A stretch of DNA of 45,150 nucleotides from an uncultured Paracoccaceae bacterium (GCA_937924905.1 CALDUK010000011.1:1-45150); one strand, 5' to 3'. Positions 1 to 8,024 are shown, numbered from the stretch's first letter. The notes: generated from the sequence alone by a model not told the origin. Numbers and translations are program-made.

Positions 1-16
1 ACTCACTCACTCACTA
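1..16. repeat. Short tandem ACTC repeat
   Basis: Four consecutive ACTC units open the window. The repeat may continue upstream, outside what can be seen. The rest of the stretch before the first gene (17-264) holds only two copies of a GGGGTGATT word near 61 and 121 and a short CATACC/GGTATG inverted repeat near 133-154. I see no gene there. Confidence 0.6.
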
Positions 17-264
17 AATCGAACGCAACACCTTGTCCGATGAGTGGAAGATGCGGGATCGGGGTGATTCTCTCAATTCGTTAAGTTTTTTACGATCTAG
101 TGTGAATTATCACCCGACGTGGGGTGATTTTTCATACCACCAGCTTGCGGTATGGCCCCGGGGTGGCGCGGGACCGTCTTTCGCATTTGAAAGCTCGCAC
201 ACACCAAAAAGTAACCTTGAACAGGCAGATTGCGCCCAAAGCGACCATCCAAGGTGGGTTCGAA

Positions 265-1362
265 TTGAGTTCCGACGTCCTGCGGCGCAAGCTTGCGGCG
301 CGAAATGCAAAACCTGATGCGTCTTCCGGTTCTCTGGAAGACATCTTGCGCGTGACCATGCCACGGGATGCCGATGACGTTTTGTCGTTCGACGTGACGC
401 TGATCGGGGTCACGGAAAGCCGGGCCGACAAAACCCGCGTGCTGGATGATCTTAGCGAAGACCGGCTGATTTACCTTTTCGAGAATGACACAAGGCATCG
501 CGGCCTGATTTGGCTTAGCCCCGGTCTTCTGGCTGCATTGGTCGAAGTGCAAATGTCAGGCCGGGTCAGCGAGACCGACCCTGGTGACCGGGTGCCAACG
601 CGCACCGACGGCGTGGTCGCCAGTGAAATTGTGGATCGCTGGATCGGTTCGGCCGCTGATGCGATGGAAAAGGCAGGCATGGCACCTGTCTTTCCGGTTG
701 CGGGCTTTCAGCGCGAAAACGGGGTTTTGAACCGGCGCGAAGCAGACCTGTTGCTGGAACCGGGGGCGTTTCGCGTTTTTCAGATCGAGTTATCGCTGGG
801 CGGTGGTGCCAAAACGGGGAAGCTGTCGGTCGTGTTGCCGATTGTGCGCAAGGCGCGTCCGCCTGTCACCATGGCCAAGGCTGATATGGTGCGCGCGCAT
901 TTGCCAAACCTGCCCGTGACCCTGCAAGCCGTCCTTGCGCGCTTGCCTCTGGATATATCCCGCGCGCGCAACATTGCGCAGGGCGAATTGTTGGAAATCC
1001 CGGTCGAAAGCTTGCGCAAGGTGCGGCTTGAAAGCCGGAACGGCAAGATGGTCGGCGTGGCGCGTCTGGGCCAGCTTGGCGGGTATCGCGCCGTGCGGAT
1101 ACGGGGCGAGGGCGAAGAAACACCGCTCGATATCGACGCGACCGCCTTGGGCAGCGGGGCCTTGTCAGTTCCCGGCGCGCCCGCGCCATTGCCGGACATG
1201 CCTGCGCTTGGCACCGAACTGCCGCCCGCTGATTTGCCCGAGCTTCCCGACTTGCCCGATCTGCCCGCATCCCCGCCATTGCCAACGGGCGACCTGCCGG
1301 ATTTACCCGACCTGCCGGACTTGCCAGATCTACCGCCGCTTCCTGACCTGCCGGGCGTATAA
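265..1362 (+). CDS. FliM/FliN (SPOA)-family flagellar motor switch-like protein with LPD-repeat tail
   Basis: The C-terminal half, about residues 225-295, reads as a SPOA (surface presentation of antigens) domain: LPLDISRARNIAQGELLEIP followed by a V-R-L-…-V-G-V-A-R-L-G strand pattern and GGYRAVRI. This is the C-ring fold of FliM/FliN and of type III secretion SctQ proteins. The N-terminal part is FliM-like (VLRRKLAARNA). I chose the TTG at 265 because AAGGTGG lies 7 nt upstream; an ATG at 124 is open in the same frame but has no such site. The last ~55 residues are low complexity, built of LPD/LPDLPD units. No other flagellar gene is nearby, so this is an orphan or auxiliary member. A role in the motor C-ring is inference from the domain. 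Confidence 0.7.
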   Translation: MSSDVLRRKLAARNAKPDASSGSLEDILRVTMPRDADDVLSFDVTLIGVTESRADKTRVLDDLSEDRLIYLFENDTRHRGLIWLSPGLLAALVEVQMSGRVSETDPGDRVPTRTDGVVASEIVDRWIGSAADAMEKAGMAPVFPVAGFQRENGVLNRREADLLLEPGAFRVFQIELSLGGGAKTGKLSVVLPIVRKARPPVTMAKADMVRAHLPNLPVTLQAVLARLPLDISRARNIAQGELLEIPVESLRKVRLESRNGKMVGVARLGQLGGYRAVRIRGEGEETPLDIDATALGSGALSVPGAPAPLPDMPALGTELPPADLPELPDLPDLPASPPLPTGDLPDLPDLPDLPDLPPLPDLPGV

Positions 1363-1586
1363 ATCGTCACCGCAAGCGGATGTGATCGGGCGTGAGAACC
1401 TGTGCAAGCCTGCGCTATAAAACGCTGAAACAAAGGGAAAATGCACCTTTCCCACTCGCATTCCGGTGATTTGTGACCAGCCTGTAAAACTGCACGCCGC
1501 CCTGTGCGAAATCCAGCGCTTGCAAAGCATCGCACCCCGGACCATCTCCATCCCAACAGACACCAAACCTTACTGAAGGAGGCCCC

Positions 1587-1838
1587 ATGAAACGTTTCAT
1601 CGTCACAGCATTTGTGGTGGCTCTCGCCGCAAGCGCGGCGTCCGCCCAAGATCAGGCCCGTGCTTTTTTTGTGCCCGTCGCCGAAACCAGCGATGCCACA
1701 CAGCCCAACGTCCGGCGCGCCAAACCTGTGCCTGCCAACTTTGCCGAAGCAGACCTCAGCCAGGCTGAACTGCGACAGGTCGACAAGAACGGCGACGGCA
1801 AAGTCAGCTTCGACGAACTTCTCGCATTCGACTTCTGA
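1587..1838 (+). CDS. Small secreted EF-hand protein
   Basis: An 83-residue protein with a clear Sec signal peptide (KR, then a hydrophobic run ending in ASAASAQ, cleavage near residue 20). A single canonical EF-hand calcium loop, DKNGDGKVSFDE, sits near the C-terminus, with ligands at loop positions 1, 3, 5 and 12. AAGGAGG lies 5 nt before the ATG. A lone EF-hand usually binds calcium by pairing with another copy or acts as a periplasmic calcium-binding module. No partner is adjacent. The gene stands alone between the FliM-like gene and the convergent ilv operon and ends just before a strong hairpin. Confidence 0.8.
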   Translation: MKRFIVTAFVVALAASAASAQDQARAFFVPVAETSDATQPNVRRAKPVPANFAEADLSQAELRQVDKNGDGKVSFDELLAFDF

Positions 1839-1883
1839 AGGCCCCCCATTCTGTCAGAAGTCGCCGACCGCACATAGGTCGGT

Positions 1884-1915
1884 GAACGGCCGGTGCAGGA
1901 CTGCACCGGTCGTTC
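1884..1915. terminator. Inverted repeat between convergent genes
   Basis: A 15-nt arm (GAACGGCCGGTGCAG) and its complement (CTGCACCGGTCGTTC) are separated by GA, with one G·T-type mismatch. The hairpin lies between the end of the EF-hand gene and the end of ilvN, so it probably serves as a bidirectional transcript end. There is no good T-tract on either side, so classical intrinsic termination is uncertain. Confidence 0.6.
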
Positions 1916-1934
1916 GCATGTCAGGCCACCCTGT

Positions 1935-2504
1935 TCAGCAGATCTTTTCGCTGCGCGCCAATGCGGCTACGCCTGTCCGGGCCAGCTCGCTCAGGCCCAA
2001 GGGGCGCATCAATTCCGCGAAGGCGTCGATCTTTTCGGGCGTGCCCGTGACCTCGAACACAAAACTGTCCAGCGTTGAATCGACCACATTCGCCCGGAAG
2101 ATATCGGCAAGCCGCAAAGCTTCGACACGTTTGTCGCCGACGCCGGTGACCTTGAACAAGGCCAGCTCGCGTTCCACGCTTGGCCCCTCAACGGTCAGAT
2201 CATGCACATCATGCACCGGCACGATCCGTCCCAACTGCGCCTTGATCTGCTCAATCACACTTGGCGTTCCAGCGGTGACAATGGTGATCCGGCTTTTGTG
2301 TCCATCGGCGTCAATTTCGGCCACCGTCAGGCTTTCAATATTGTACCCGCGCCCGGAAAACAGCCCGATCACACGGGCCAGCACTCCGGCTTCGTTGTCC
2401 ACAATGACAGCCAGCGTATGGCGGGCAATCTCGGTGTCATGGTGATCGCGCAGATCATAGGCCGAATGGCGCGACGTGCCTTTCTTGATTTTTAGCGGGG
2501 ACAT
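1935..2504 (-). CDS. ilvN: Acetolactate synthase small (regulatory) subunit
   Basis: The 189-residue regulatory subunit of acetohydroxyacid synthase (also called IlvH). It binds the catalytic subunit, raises its activity and carries valine feedback inhibition. The N-terminal ACT domain is plain: HTLAVIVDNEAGVLARVIGLF, then RGYNIESLTV. The C-terminal half contains the usual ERELALFKV segment. I start it at the ATG at 2504, where an AAGGAAGG ribosome site precedes it; a longer in-frame reading to 2624 would overlap the upstream gene and lacks homology. It is the last gene of the minus-strand ilvB-GT87-ilvN transcript, only 4 nt after the GT87 gene. Confidence 0.95.
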   Translation of the reverse strand: MSPLKIKKGTSRHSAYDLRDHHDTEIARHTLAVIVDNEAGVLARVIGLFSGRGYNIESLTVAEIDADGHKSRITIVTAGTPSVIEQIKAQLGRIVPVHDVHDLTVEGPSVERELALFKVTGVGDKRVEALRLADIFRANVVDSTLDSFVFEVTGTPEKIDAFAELMRPLGLSELARTGVAALARSEKIC

Positions 2505-2508
2505 GGCG

Positions 2509-3714
2509 TTAGCGTCCTTCCTTTTCACCGGCGATGGAATGATAGAGGCTTGCTGCAAATGCAAGCCCGAATAGCGGCGGAACCACCAGCAAAGGCGGCA
2601 ATGCAGTGGTGATCGTCGTGGCATTCAACCACACAGACAGCCCCGCGCCCATCCAAAACAACAGACACAAAACAGCGGTCATGCCACCGGGTCGAAACCC
2701 GGTCTGGCGCAACAGGAAAAGCGCGGTGATCACTAGAAACGCGCTGTCATAATGCCAAAGGTAAGGCGACGCCAAAGGGATAGCCGCCGCCAAAACCGCA
2801 ACCGCTGCGTCTGATCTGACCCCAAGTCGACGCCAGACCACAAAGACAACCGCCGCCAAAACCAGCGCCAGCGCCAGATTGACCAGAAGGCCCGTGTCAG
2901 GCGACATACCCAACCGGGACAAAAAAGCGGTCACGCTGGTCATCGTGGTCAACGCGCCGGGATTGCCCGCGGCCGTATCACCAAGCGTCTGATACAGGGC
3001 CAACAGCTTTGGCCAATAGGCCGCGCCATAAAACATCGTCGCCAGCCCGTGCAGCAAAATCGTGCTGACAGAGGCGGCGAATATTGTGCGCCACGCGCCC
3101 ATCGCCAGCAAAGCAACCGGGATCAACAGACCCAGCGTGGGTTTCAACGTCAGGCACGCAATCAGAACGCCAGCCCAAACCCACCGCTCGGTCCGCAACG
3201 CGTGAAGCGCGGCCAAAAACCCCGCAATCCAAAGCAAGGTGAATTGCCCCGCCAGCAACGCAGGCAAAAAGGCGGGCGCCAGAACAACCGCCAACAACCA
3301 CGGGCTGGGCGCAAACGGCACCAAGGCTGTACCAAGGGCGGTCAGCGCCACCGCATTGAACGCAAACCACGCCGGAACCAGTGGCAACAGTCCAAACGGT
3401 GTCATAAAGGCCAGCGCCGGGGGCGGATGCAGCCAGGGCATCCAGTCTGCCGTGCAGGCGTTAAAACCCGCGTTCAAAACCGCAGGGTCTAAAGCGGCCT
3501 GCGCCATGCCGTCGGCGGCCAGACGACCCGCCGACCAGAACACATGGAAATCCAGAATTTGCGTCGTGCAGCCCGCTTCGGTAACCTGGCCAATGCCGGT
3601 CAGACCAAACGACACAAGCAGAAAAACCGAAGCGACAGCGTTCAAAGCAGCAAGTTGCCAAAGGCGCGTCGATGGGGGCGCAACTGCCGCTTTGGGCTCG
3701 GTCACCGTCGACAC
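2509..3714 (-). CDS. GT87-family (DUF2029) integral membrane protein
   Basis: A 401-residue polytopic membrane protein with about nine to ten hydrophobic segments. The pattern DFHVFWSAGRLAADG near residue 55 and WLHPPPALAFMTPFGLLP near residue 93 is characteristic of DUF2029/GT87 membrane glycosyltransferases, which use polyprenyl-phosphate sugar donors (the mycobacterial mannosyltransferases are the studied examples). The substrate cannot be told. The start is GTG at 3714. It is inserted between ilvB and ilvN with gaps of 13 and 4 nt, so it must be co-transcribed with them although no link to branched-chain amino acid synthesis is obvious. Confidence 0.75.
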   Translation of the reverse strand: MSTVTEPKAAVAPPSTRLWQLAALNAVASVFLLVSFGLTGIGQVTEAGCTTQILDFHVFWSAGRLAADGMAQAALDPAVLNAGFNACTADWMPWLHPPPALAFMTPFGLLPLVPAWFAFNAVALTALGTALVPFAPSPWLLAVVLAPAFLPALLAGQFTLLWIAGFLAALHALRTERWVWAGVLIACLTLKPTLGLLIPVALLAMGAWRTIFAASVSTILLHGLATMFYGAAYWPKLLALYQTLGDTAAGNPGALTTMTSVTAFLSRLGMSPDTGLLVNLALALVLAAVVFVVWRRLGVRSDAAVAVLAAAIPLASPYLWHYDSAFLVITALFLLRQTGFRPGGMTAVLCLLFWMGAGLSVWLNATTITTALPPLLVVPPLFGLAFAASLYHSIAGEKEGR

Positions 3715-3727
3715 CGCGCGCCTGACG

Positions 3728-5485
3728 TTACACCAACACCGCGCCGCCTTCCTTGATGGCGCTTTGCGTGTCGACGTCTTCGCCCAAAAGCATTTTGTTA
3801 TGCGCCTCGCCCGACGGGATCATCGGGAAGCAATTCTCGTGCTTCTCGACCAGACAATCAAACACAACCGGCCCATCGTAATTGATCATCTCCATGATCG
3901 CATCATCCAGATCAGCCGGATCGCTGACGGTGATCCCTTTGCATCCAAACGCTTCGGCCAGTTTGACGAAGTCGGGCAGGGCCTCGCTCCAGGAATGCGA
4001 ATAGCGTTCACCGTGCAAAAGCTCTTGCCACTGGCGCACCATGCCCAGACGTTCGTTGTTCAAAATGAACTGTTTCACCGGCAGGCGGAATTGCACGGCG
4101 GTGCCAAGCTCCTGCATATTCATCAGCCAGGATGCTTCGCCGGCGACATTGATCACCAACGCATCGGGATGTGCCATCTGCACACCGATCGACGCGGGGA
4201 ACCCATAGCCCATCGTGCCCAGACCGCCCGACGTCATCCAGCGGTTCGGATCTTCGAACCCCAGATATTGCGCGGCCCACATTTGGTGCTGGCCAACCTC
4301 GGTACAGATATACCGGTCGTGGTCCTTGGTCAGCGCTTCCAGCCGCGACAGCGCGTGCTGTGGTTTGATCGTGTTGCCGGTCTGGGTGAATTTCAGGCAA
4401 TCAACCGCGCGCCATTTTTCAATCTCGGTCCACCACGTGCTCAGCGCCGCGCGGTCGGTCTTGGCGCCGCGCTTTTTCCACACATCAAGCAACTGCTCCA
4501 GCACCACGCCGCAGTCACCGATGATCGGCAGATCGACATGGATCACCTTGTTGATGCTGGACGGGTCAATATCGACATGCGCCTTCACAGAATCCGGGCT
4601 GAAATCTTGCACGCGCCCGGTGATCCGGTCGTCAAACCGCGCCCCGATATTGATCATAAGATCGCAATCATGCATCGCCAGATTGGCTTCATACAGCCCA
4701 TGCATCCCCAGCATGCCCAGCCAATGTTTGCCCGAGGCCGGGTAAGCCCCCAACCCCATCAACGTCGATGTGATCGGAAACCCGGTCATTTCCACCAACT
4801 TGCGCAGGGTCTTCGATGCGCCGGGGCCGGAATTGATCACGCCGCCGCCGGTATAGAAAACCGGGCGTTTTGCTGTTTCCATCGCCTCGGCCAAGGCCTC
4901 GATGATATCGGGGTCGCCTTTGGTCGGCGGGTTGTAATGCCCGGTCGGCGCGTCCTTGGGGGCCACATAACTGCCACTGGCGAATTGAACGTCTTTCGGA
5001 ATATCGACCAAAACCGGGCCCGGACGTCCCGAGGTGGCCACATGAAACGCTTCGTGGATCACGGGCGACAGGCGGTCGGTTTCCTTGACCAGCCAGTTGT
5101 GCTTGGTGCAGGGCCGCGTGATGCCGACGGTGTCGGCTTCCTGAAACGCGTCATTGCCGATCATAAAGGTCGGCACCTGTCCGGTCAGTACAACAATCGG
5201 GATCGAATCCATCAAAGCATCGGTCAGACCCGTCACAGCATTCGTCGCCCCCGGACCCGACGTCACCAGAACAACGCCAGGCTTGCCGGTCGACCGGGCA
5301 TAGCCTTCGGCCATATGGACAGCACCTTGTTCGTGACGGACAAGGACGTGACGGATCTCGTTTTGCTGAAAAATCTCGTCATAGATTGGCAGAACAGCGC
5401 CGCCCGGATAGCCAAAGACCACCTCAACGCCCTGATCCTTCAGCGCCTTTACGACCATTGCCGCGCCCGTCATTTGCTTCGCCAT
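3728..5485 (-). CDS. ilvB: Acetolactate synthase large (catalytic) subunit
   Basis: A 585-residue ThDP/FAD enzyme (IlvB/IlvI) that condenses pyruvate with pyruvate or 2-oxobutyrate, the first common step of Val/Leu/Ile synthesis. Visible landmarks are the activating glutamate of RHEQGAVHMAEG (E52), VTSGPGATN, the FAD-region segments, and the ThDP-binding stretch near the C-terminus. Where most ThDP enzymes have GDG/GDAS, this one reads AGEAS, so the metal-binding Asp is Glu; LMNMQELGTA and ILNNERLGM follow as expected. The ATG at 5485 is preceded by AAAGGGAC; a further in-frame ATG at 5515 abuts the terminator T-run and is probably not used. Expression is controlled by the attenuator just upstream. 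Confidence 0.96.
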   Translation of the reverse strand: MAKQMTGAAMVVKALKDQGVEVVFGYPGGAVLPIYDEIFQQNEIRHVLVRHEQGAVHMAEGYARSTGKPGVVLVTSGPGATNAVTGLTDALMDSIPIVVLTGQVPTFMIGNDAFQEADTVGITRPCTKHNWLVKETDRLSPVIHEAFHVATSGRPGPVLVDIPKDVQFASGSYVAPKDAPTGHYNPPTKGDPDIIEALAEAMETAKRPVFYTGGGVINSGPGASKTLRKLVEMTGFPITSTLMGLGAYPASGKHWLGMLGMHGLYEANLAMHDCDLMINIGARFDDRITGRVQDFSPDSVKAHVDIDPSSINKVIHVDLPIIGDCGVVLEQLLDVWKKRGAKTDRAALSTWWTEIEKWRAVDCLKFTQTGNTIKPQHALSRLEALTKDHDRYICTEVGQHQMWAAQYLGFEDPNRWMTSGGLGTMGYGFPASIGVQMAHPDALVINVAGEASWLMNMQELGTAVQFRLPVKQFILNNERLGMVRQWQELLHGERYSHSWSEALPDFVKLAEAFGCKGITVSDPADLDDAIMEMINYDGPVVFDCLVEKHENCFPMIPSGEAHNKMLLGEDVDTQSAIKEGGAVLV

Positions 5486-5514
5486 CGCGCTTGTCCCTTT
5501 TTCTTGTCCGCGCA

Positions 5515-5547
5515 TAAAAAAACCCCCGATTTTCGGGGGCGCATGGG
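5515..5547 (-). terminator. Attenuator terminator of the ilvB operon
   Basis: On the minus strand, CCCCCGA and TCGGGGG pair (stem arms at plus coordinates 5533-5539 and 5523-5529) around a 3-nt loop, followed directly by seven Ts (5516-5522). This is a textbook intrinsic terminator lying between the leader peptide and ilvB rather than after a gene. The sequence at 5538-5547 (minus strand CCCATGCGCC), immediately before the terminator and sharing two bases with its 5' arm, is the exact complement of GGCGCATGGG at 5574-5583 inside the leader peptide. That allows a mutually exclusive antiterminator of 10 bp. Confidence 0.88.
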
Positions 5548-5566
5548 GGTCCGTTATGGATTGCCG

Positions 5567-5617
5567 CTACCGGCCCATGCGCCATAGTCCTACAAGTACG
5601 ACACTGATCTGTACCAC
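5567..5617 (-). CDS. ilvB operon leader peptide (MVQISVVLVGLWRMGR)
   Basis: A 16-codon reading frame starting with GTG at 5617, with AAGGAG 7 nt upstream (5625-5630). The peptide has one Ile, two Leu and four internal Val among codons 2-11, as expected for a branched-chain amino acid sensor. Codons 12-15 (TGG CGC ATG GGC) contain the GGCGCATGGG arm. If ribosomes run to the stop, they cover that arm and the terminator forms. If they stall at Val/Ile/Leu codons, the arm is free to pair with 5538-5547 and the terminator is broken. The peptide itself is expected to have no other function. The mechanism is inferred from layout and from known alphaproteobacterial ilv attenuators. Confidence 0.85.
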   Translation of the reverse strand: MVQISVVLVGLWRMGR

Positions 5618-5642
5618 AAGGGGTCTCCTTTTCGTGCAACGG

Positions 5643-5670
5643 ACACTAGCAGCGCGGTCCGGGCGGTCAA
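5643..5670 (-). promoter_or_regulatory. Candidate ilvB operon promoter
   Basis: On the minus strand TTGACC (plus 5665-5670) and TAGTGT (plus 5643-5648) are 16 nt apart. Initiation about 7 nt downstream would give a leader RNA beginning just before the leader peptide's ribosome site, which fits the attenuator. The -10 match is only moderate. Confidence 0.45.
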
Positions 5671-5746
5671 CAGGGAAATTTGCATTTCTTGCGTCTGAGG
5701 GGCGGTTTGCGAAATTTCCTTCGAAACCCGACGGCCAAGATCGCCC

Positions 5747-6403
5747 CTACAACCGCCCGGTCCCTTGCAACACCCCATGCTCTAACGCATAGCGCGTTAG
5801 CCCGGCGGTCGAGGTGATGCCCAGTTTGCGTTTGATGTTCTTGCGATGGGTCTCAACCGTATGGACCGAGATATCCAGCTTTTCGGCGACCTCGCGGTTG
5901 GACTGGCCTTGCGCCAGTTCCAGCAACACCGTCTGTTCGCGCGAGGTCAGCACTTCATGCCCATCGGCGATGCGCGGGCTCAGTGATGACTTGGCCCCGG
6001 TACAAAGATACTGCTCGCCTGCCATGACACGGTCGATGGCCATCTTGATTTCTTCGGACGGCACGTCTTTCAGGATATATCCGCGCGCGCCATGGCTAAG
6101 CGCGGTCGAGATATATTCCGGGCTGTCATGCATCGACAGGATCAGAATGCGGGTGCCGGGTTTGCGTTCCAGGATCATCTCGGCCGCCGACAACCCGGTC
6201 ACACCCGGCATGTTCAGATCAAGAAGCACCACATCGGGCGACTGCTGATCAGCCATCTCAATCGCGTCGCGTCCGTTGGAAGCGGTCGCAATGACATCAA
6301 TGTCGTCATAGGTTTCAAGAATGGCCTCGATCCCTTCGGCCACCAGGGCGTGATCATCCACGATCAACACCCGCGTGGCGCGGGTAGCTCCACTGTCACT
6401 CAT
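5747..6403 (-). CDS. NarL/FixJ-family response regulator
   Basis: A 218-residue two-component regulator. The N-terminal receiver has the acidic pair (VDDHALV), the phosphoacceptor Asp in DVVLLDLNMPG and the conserved Lys near GYILKDVPSEE. The C-terminal LuxR-type helix-turn-helix reads LTSREQTVLLELAQGQSNREVAEKL then HTVETHRKNI. It binds DNA when phosphorylated. Its ATG overlaps the stop of the upstream histidine kinase gene by 4 nt (ATGA), so the pair is translationally coupled. The position next to a divergent TRAP operon suggests that it controls substrate uptake there; that is inference. Confidence 0.92.
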   Translation of the reverse strand: MSDSGATRATRVLIVDDHALVAEGIEAILETYDDIDVIATASNGRDAIEMADQQSPDVVLLDLNMPGVTGLSAAEMILERKPGTRILILSMHDSPEYISTALSHGARGYILKDVPSEEIKMAIDRVMAGEQYLCTGAKSSLSPRIADGHEVLTSREQTVLLELAQGQSNREVAEKLDISVHTVETHRKNIKRKLGITSTAGLTRYALEHGVLQGTGRL

Positions 6404-7815
6404 GCACTGTCCTTCGTCACCGTGTCAGGGCGCAACATATGCGACAGCGGCACATCAGCCTCAACCACTGTGCCATCTTTCGACGACAACAGCCGAAACG
6501 TTCCGCCCAACTGTTCCACGCGTTCTTGCATGTTTCGCAATCCAAGCCCCCCTTTGACCTTGTCCTGCCCAAAGCCCGTTCCATTGTCGCGAATGCGCAG
6601 GGTTGCGCCGCCCCGATGTCCAAACAGGCGTATGCCAACGGTGTCCGCATCCGAATGCCGTTCAATATTGGTCAGGGCTTCTTGGGCAATCCGGAACAGC
6701 GCGATCTTTGCGTCTTCGTCCAATCGATTGCGAAAGACGACCGTTTCCAACTCAGACGCTATGCCGGTGCGCTCGGAAAACTCGTCTGTCAGCGTTTTCA
6801 GGGCAGGCCCAAGCCCCAGATCATCCAACGCGCCGGGGCGCAGGTCGCGGCTGATGCGGCGCACTTCCTGAATGGCGGTGGTCAGGCTGACCAGCCCTTT
6901 CTTCAGGCTTTCGCCCGCGCGCGCATCGGCGCTGGCAATCCGTTTCGCTGTCAAATCCAGCGCATAGCGCGCGCTGACCATTATCTGACTGATCCCGTCA
7001 TGCAGTTCGCGCGCCACGCGGCCGCGTTCTTCTTCCTGTGTGTCGACAATCCGCTGCGTCAACTTTTTCAATGCGGCATCGGCCAAAGACCGTTCGCGGA
7101 TATTGATCAGCAAGCCAGAGGCAAAGACCAGCAAAAGCGACGCCAGAGCAATCAGCCCGATGTAAAGAAACGTCCGCTGAATGCGCGCTTCGACATCGGC
7201 GCGGGCAGCGGCCACGGTGGTGCGAATGTCGTCAATGAAAATGCCGGTGCCCAAAGCCCACCGCCAATCCTGCAACCCGATCACATAGGTCACCATTTCG
7301 CCCGGCGCGCCGGTCGATGGTTTGGGCCAGATATGCGAATGATACCCGCCGCCCGACCGTGCCAGGTCAATAAAGGCCCGCGTAATCGGCTGCCCGTTCG
7401 GGTCTTCCAGCCCCAGCCAGTTTTCATTGATCAACTGGGTCTGGCGCGGGGCAACAAGGTTTGTGCCTTCATAATCGAAAACAAAGAAATACCCGTCTTG
7501 CCCATAAATCATCGCGGATAGCGATTGTTTGACCAGATCTTTCGCGGCCTCATCATCGGGCAGGGCATTGCCGTAAATCGGACCAATCGCGGTCCGTGCC
7601 AGGGAAATATAGTTCTTCAATTCAGCTTTCTTCGCTGACAAAAGCTCTTGTTCCAGCGCGGCAATCTCACGCTCGGCCAGCGTGCGCGATTGCACCGCAA
7701 CCAATCCGGCAATCGCGGCAATTGTCAGCACAAGGGGCAGGGCGGCCAGCAAAAGAAATTGCAGACGGTACCGACCGGATGGGTCGGATTCGTATGGGTT
7801 ACGCATGCGTTTCAT
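6400..7815 (-). CDS. Cache-domain sensor histidine kinase (HisKA_3 / NarL-partner type)
   Basis: A 471-residue membrane sensor. One N-terminal transmembrane helix (LLLAALPLVLTIAAIAGLV) is followed by a periplasmic single Cache domain with GQDGYFFVFDYEGTNLVAP and WALGTGIFIDDI, typical of small organic acid sensors. A second membrane helix (IGLIALASLLLVFASGLLI) precedes the dimerisation helix with phosphoacceptor His in ARELHDGISQ. The ATPase domain shows the N box near ALTNIERH, RDNGTGFG and GGLGLRNMQERV. The start is uncertain: ATG 7815 is taken, and ATGs at 7869 and 7806 are alternatives without better ribosome sites. It is coupled to the downstream regulator gene and divergent from a TakP-like TRAP system, so a keto or carboxylic acid ligand is plausible. 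Confidence 0.9.
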   Translation of the reverse strand: MKRMRNPYESDPSGRYRLQFLLLAALPLVLTIAAIAGLVAVQSRTLAEREIAALEQELLSAKKAELKNYISLARTAIGPIYGNALPDDEAAKDLVKQSLSAMIYGQDGYFFVFDYEGTNLVAPRQTQLINENWLGLEDPNGQPITRAFIDLARSGGGYHSHIWPKPSTGAPGEMVTYVIGLQDWRWALGTGIFIDDIRTTVAAARADVEARIQRTFLYIGLIALASLLLVFASGLLINIRERSLADAALKKLTQRIVDTQEEERGRVARELHDGISQIMVSARYALDLTAKRIASADARAGESLKKGLVSLTTAIQEVRRISRDLRPGALDDLGLGPALKTLTDEFSERTGIASELETVVFRNRLDEDAKIALFRIAQEALTNIERHSDADTVGIRLFGHRGGATLRIRDNGTGFGQDKVKGGLGLRNMQERVEQLGGTFRLLSSKDGTVVEADVPLSHMLRPDTVTKDSA

Positions 7816-7984
7816 CGTCAAAACCGCGTCCTGACTAAGCGCGATCCCTGTGACTGGGCAATGGCTCATTCATAGTTTGCGCTAACAGCAGGCGCTTAAC
7901 ACCCGATTTGCCGAAAAACTACTCACTACCGGGTATTGCCAAGGCCCAAACATTACTTAAGGTCGCAGACACTCGAAACGATCC

Positions 7985-8002
7985 GCCCGTTCAAGGACGG
8001 GC
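7985..8002 (+). promoter_or_regulatory. Hairpin in the TRAP operon leader
   Basis: GCCCGT and ACGGGC pair around TCAAGG, 22 nt ahead of the binding-protein start codon and just upstream of its GGGAGG ribosome site. It may stabilise the mRNA 5' end. No terminator-like T-run follows. Confidence 0.35.
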
Positions 8003-8024
8003 AATTACGCATGGGAGGTTCCTA

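Noticed and set aside
3239-5587. A 782-codon plus-strand open frame opposite GT87 and ilvB
   Set aside because: It is the antisense shadow of two well-supported genes in G+C-rich DNA; the translation is His/Arg/Gln-rich with no domain, and there is no ribosome site.
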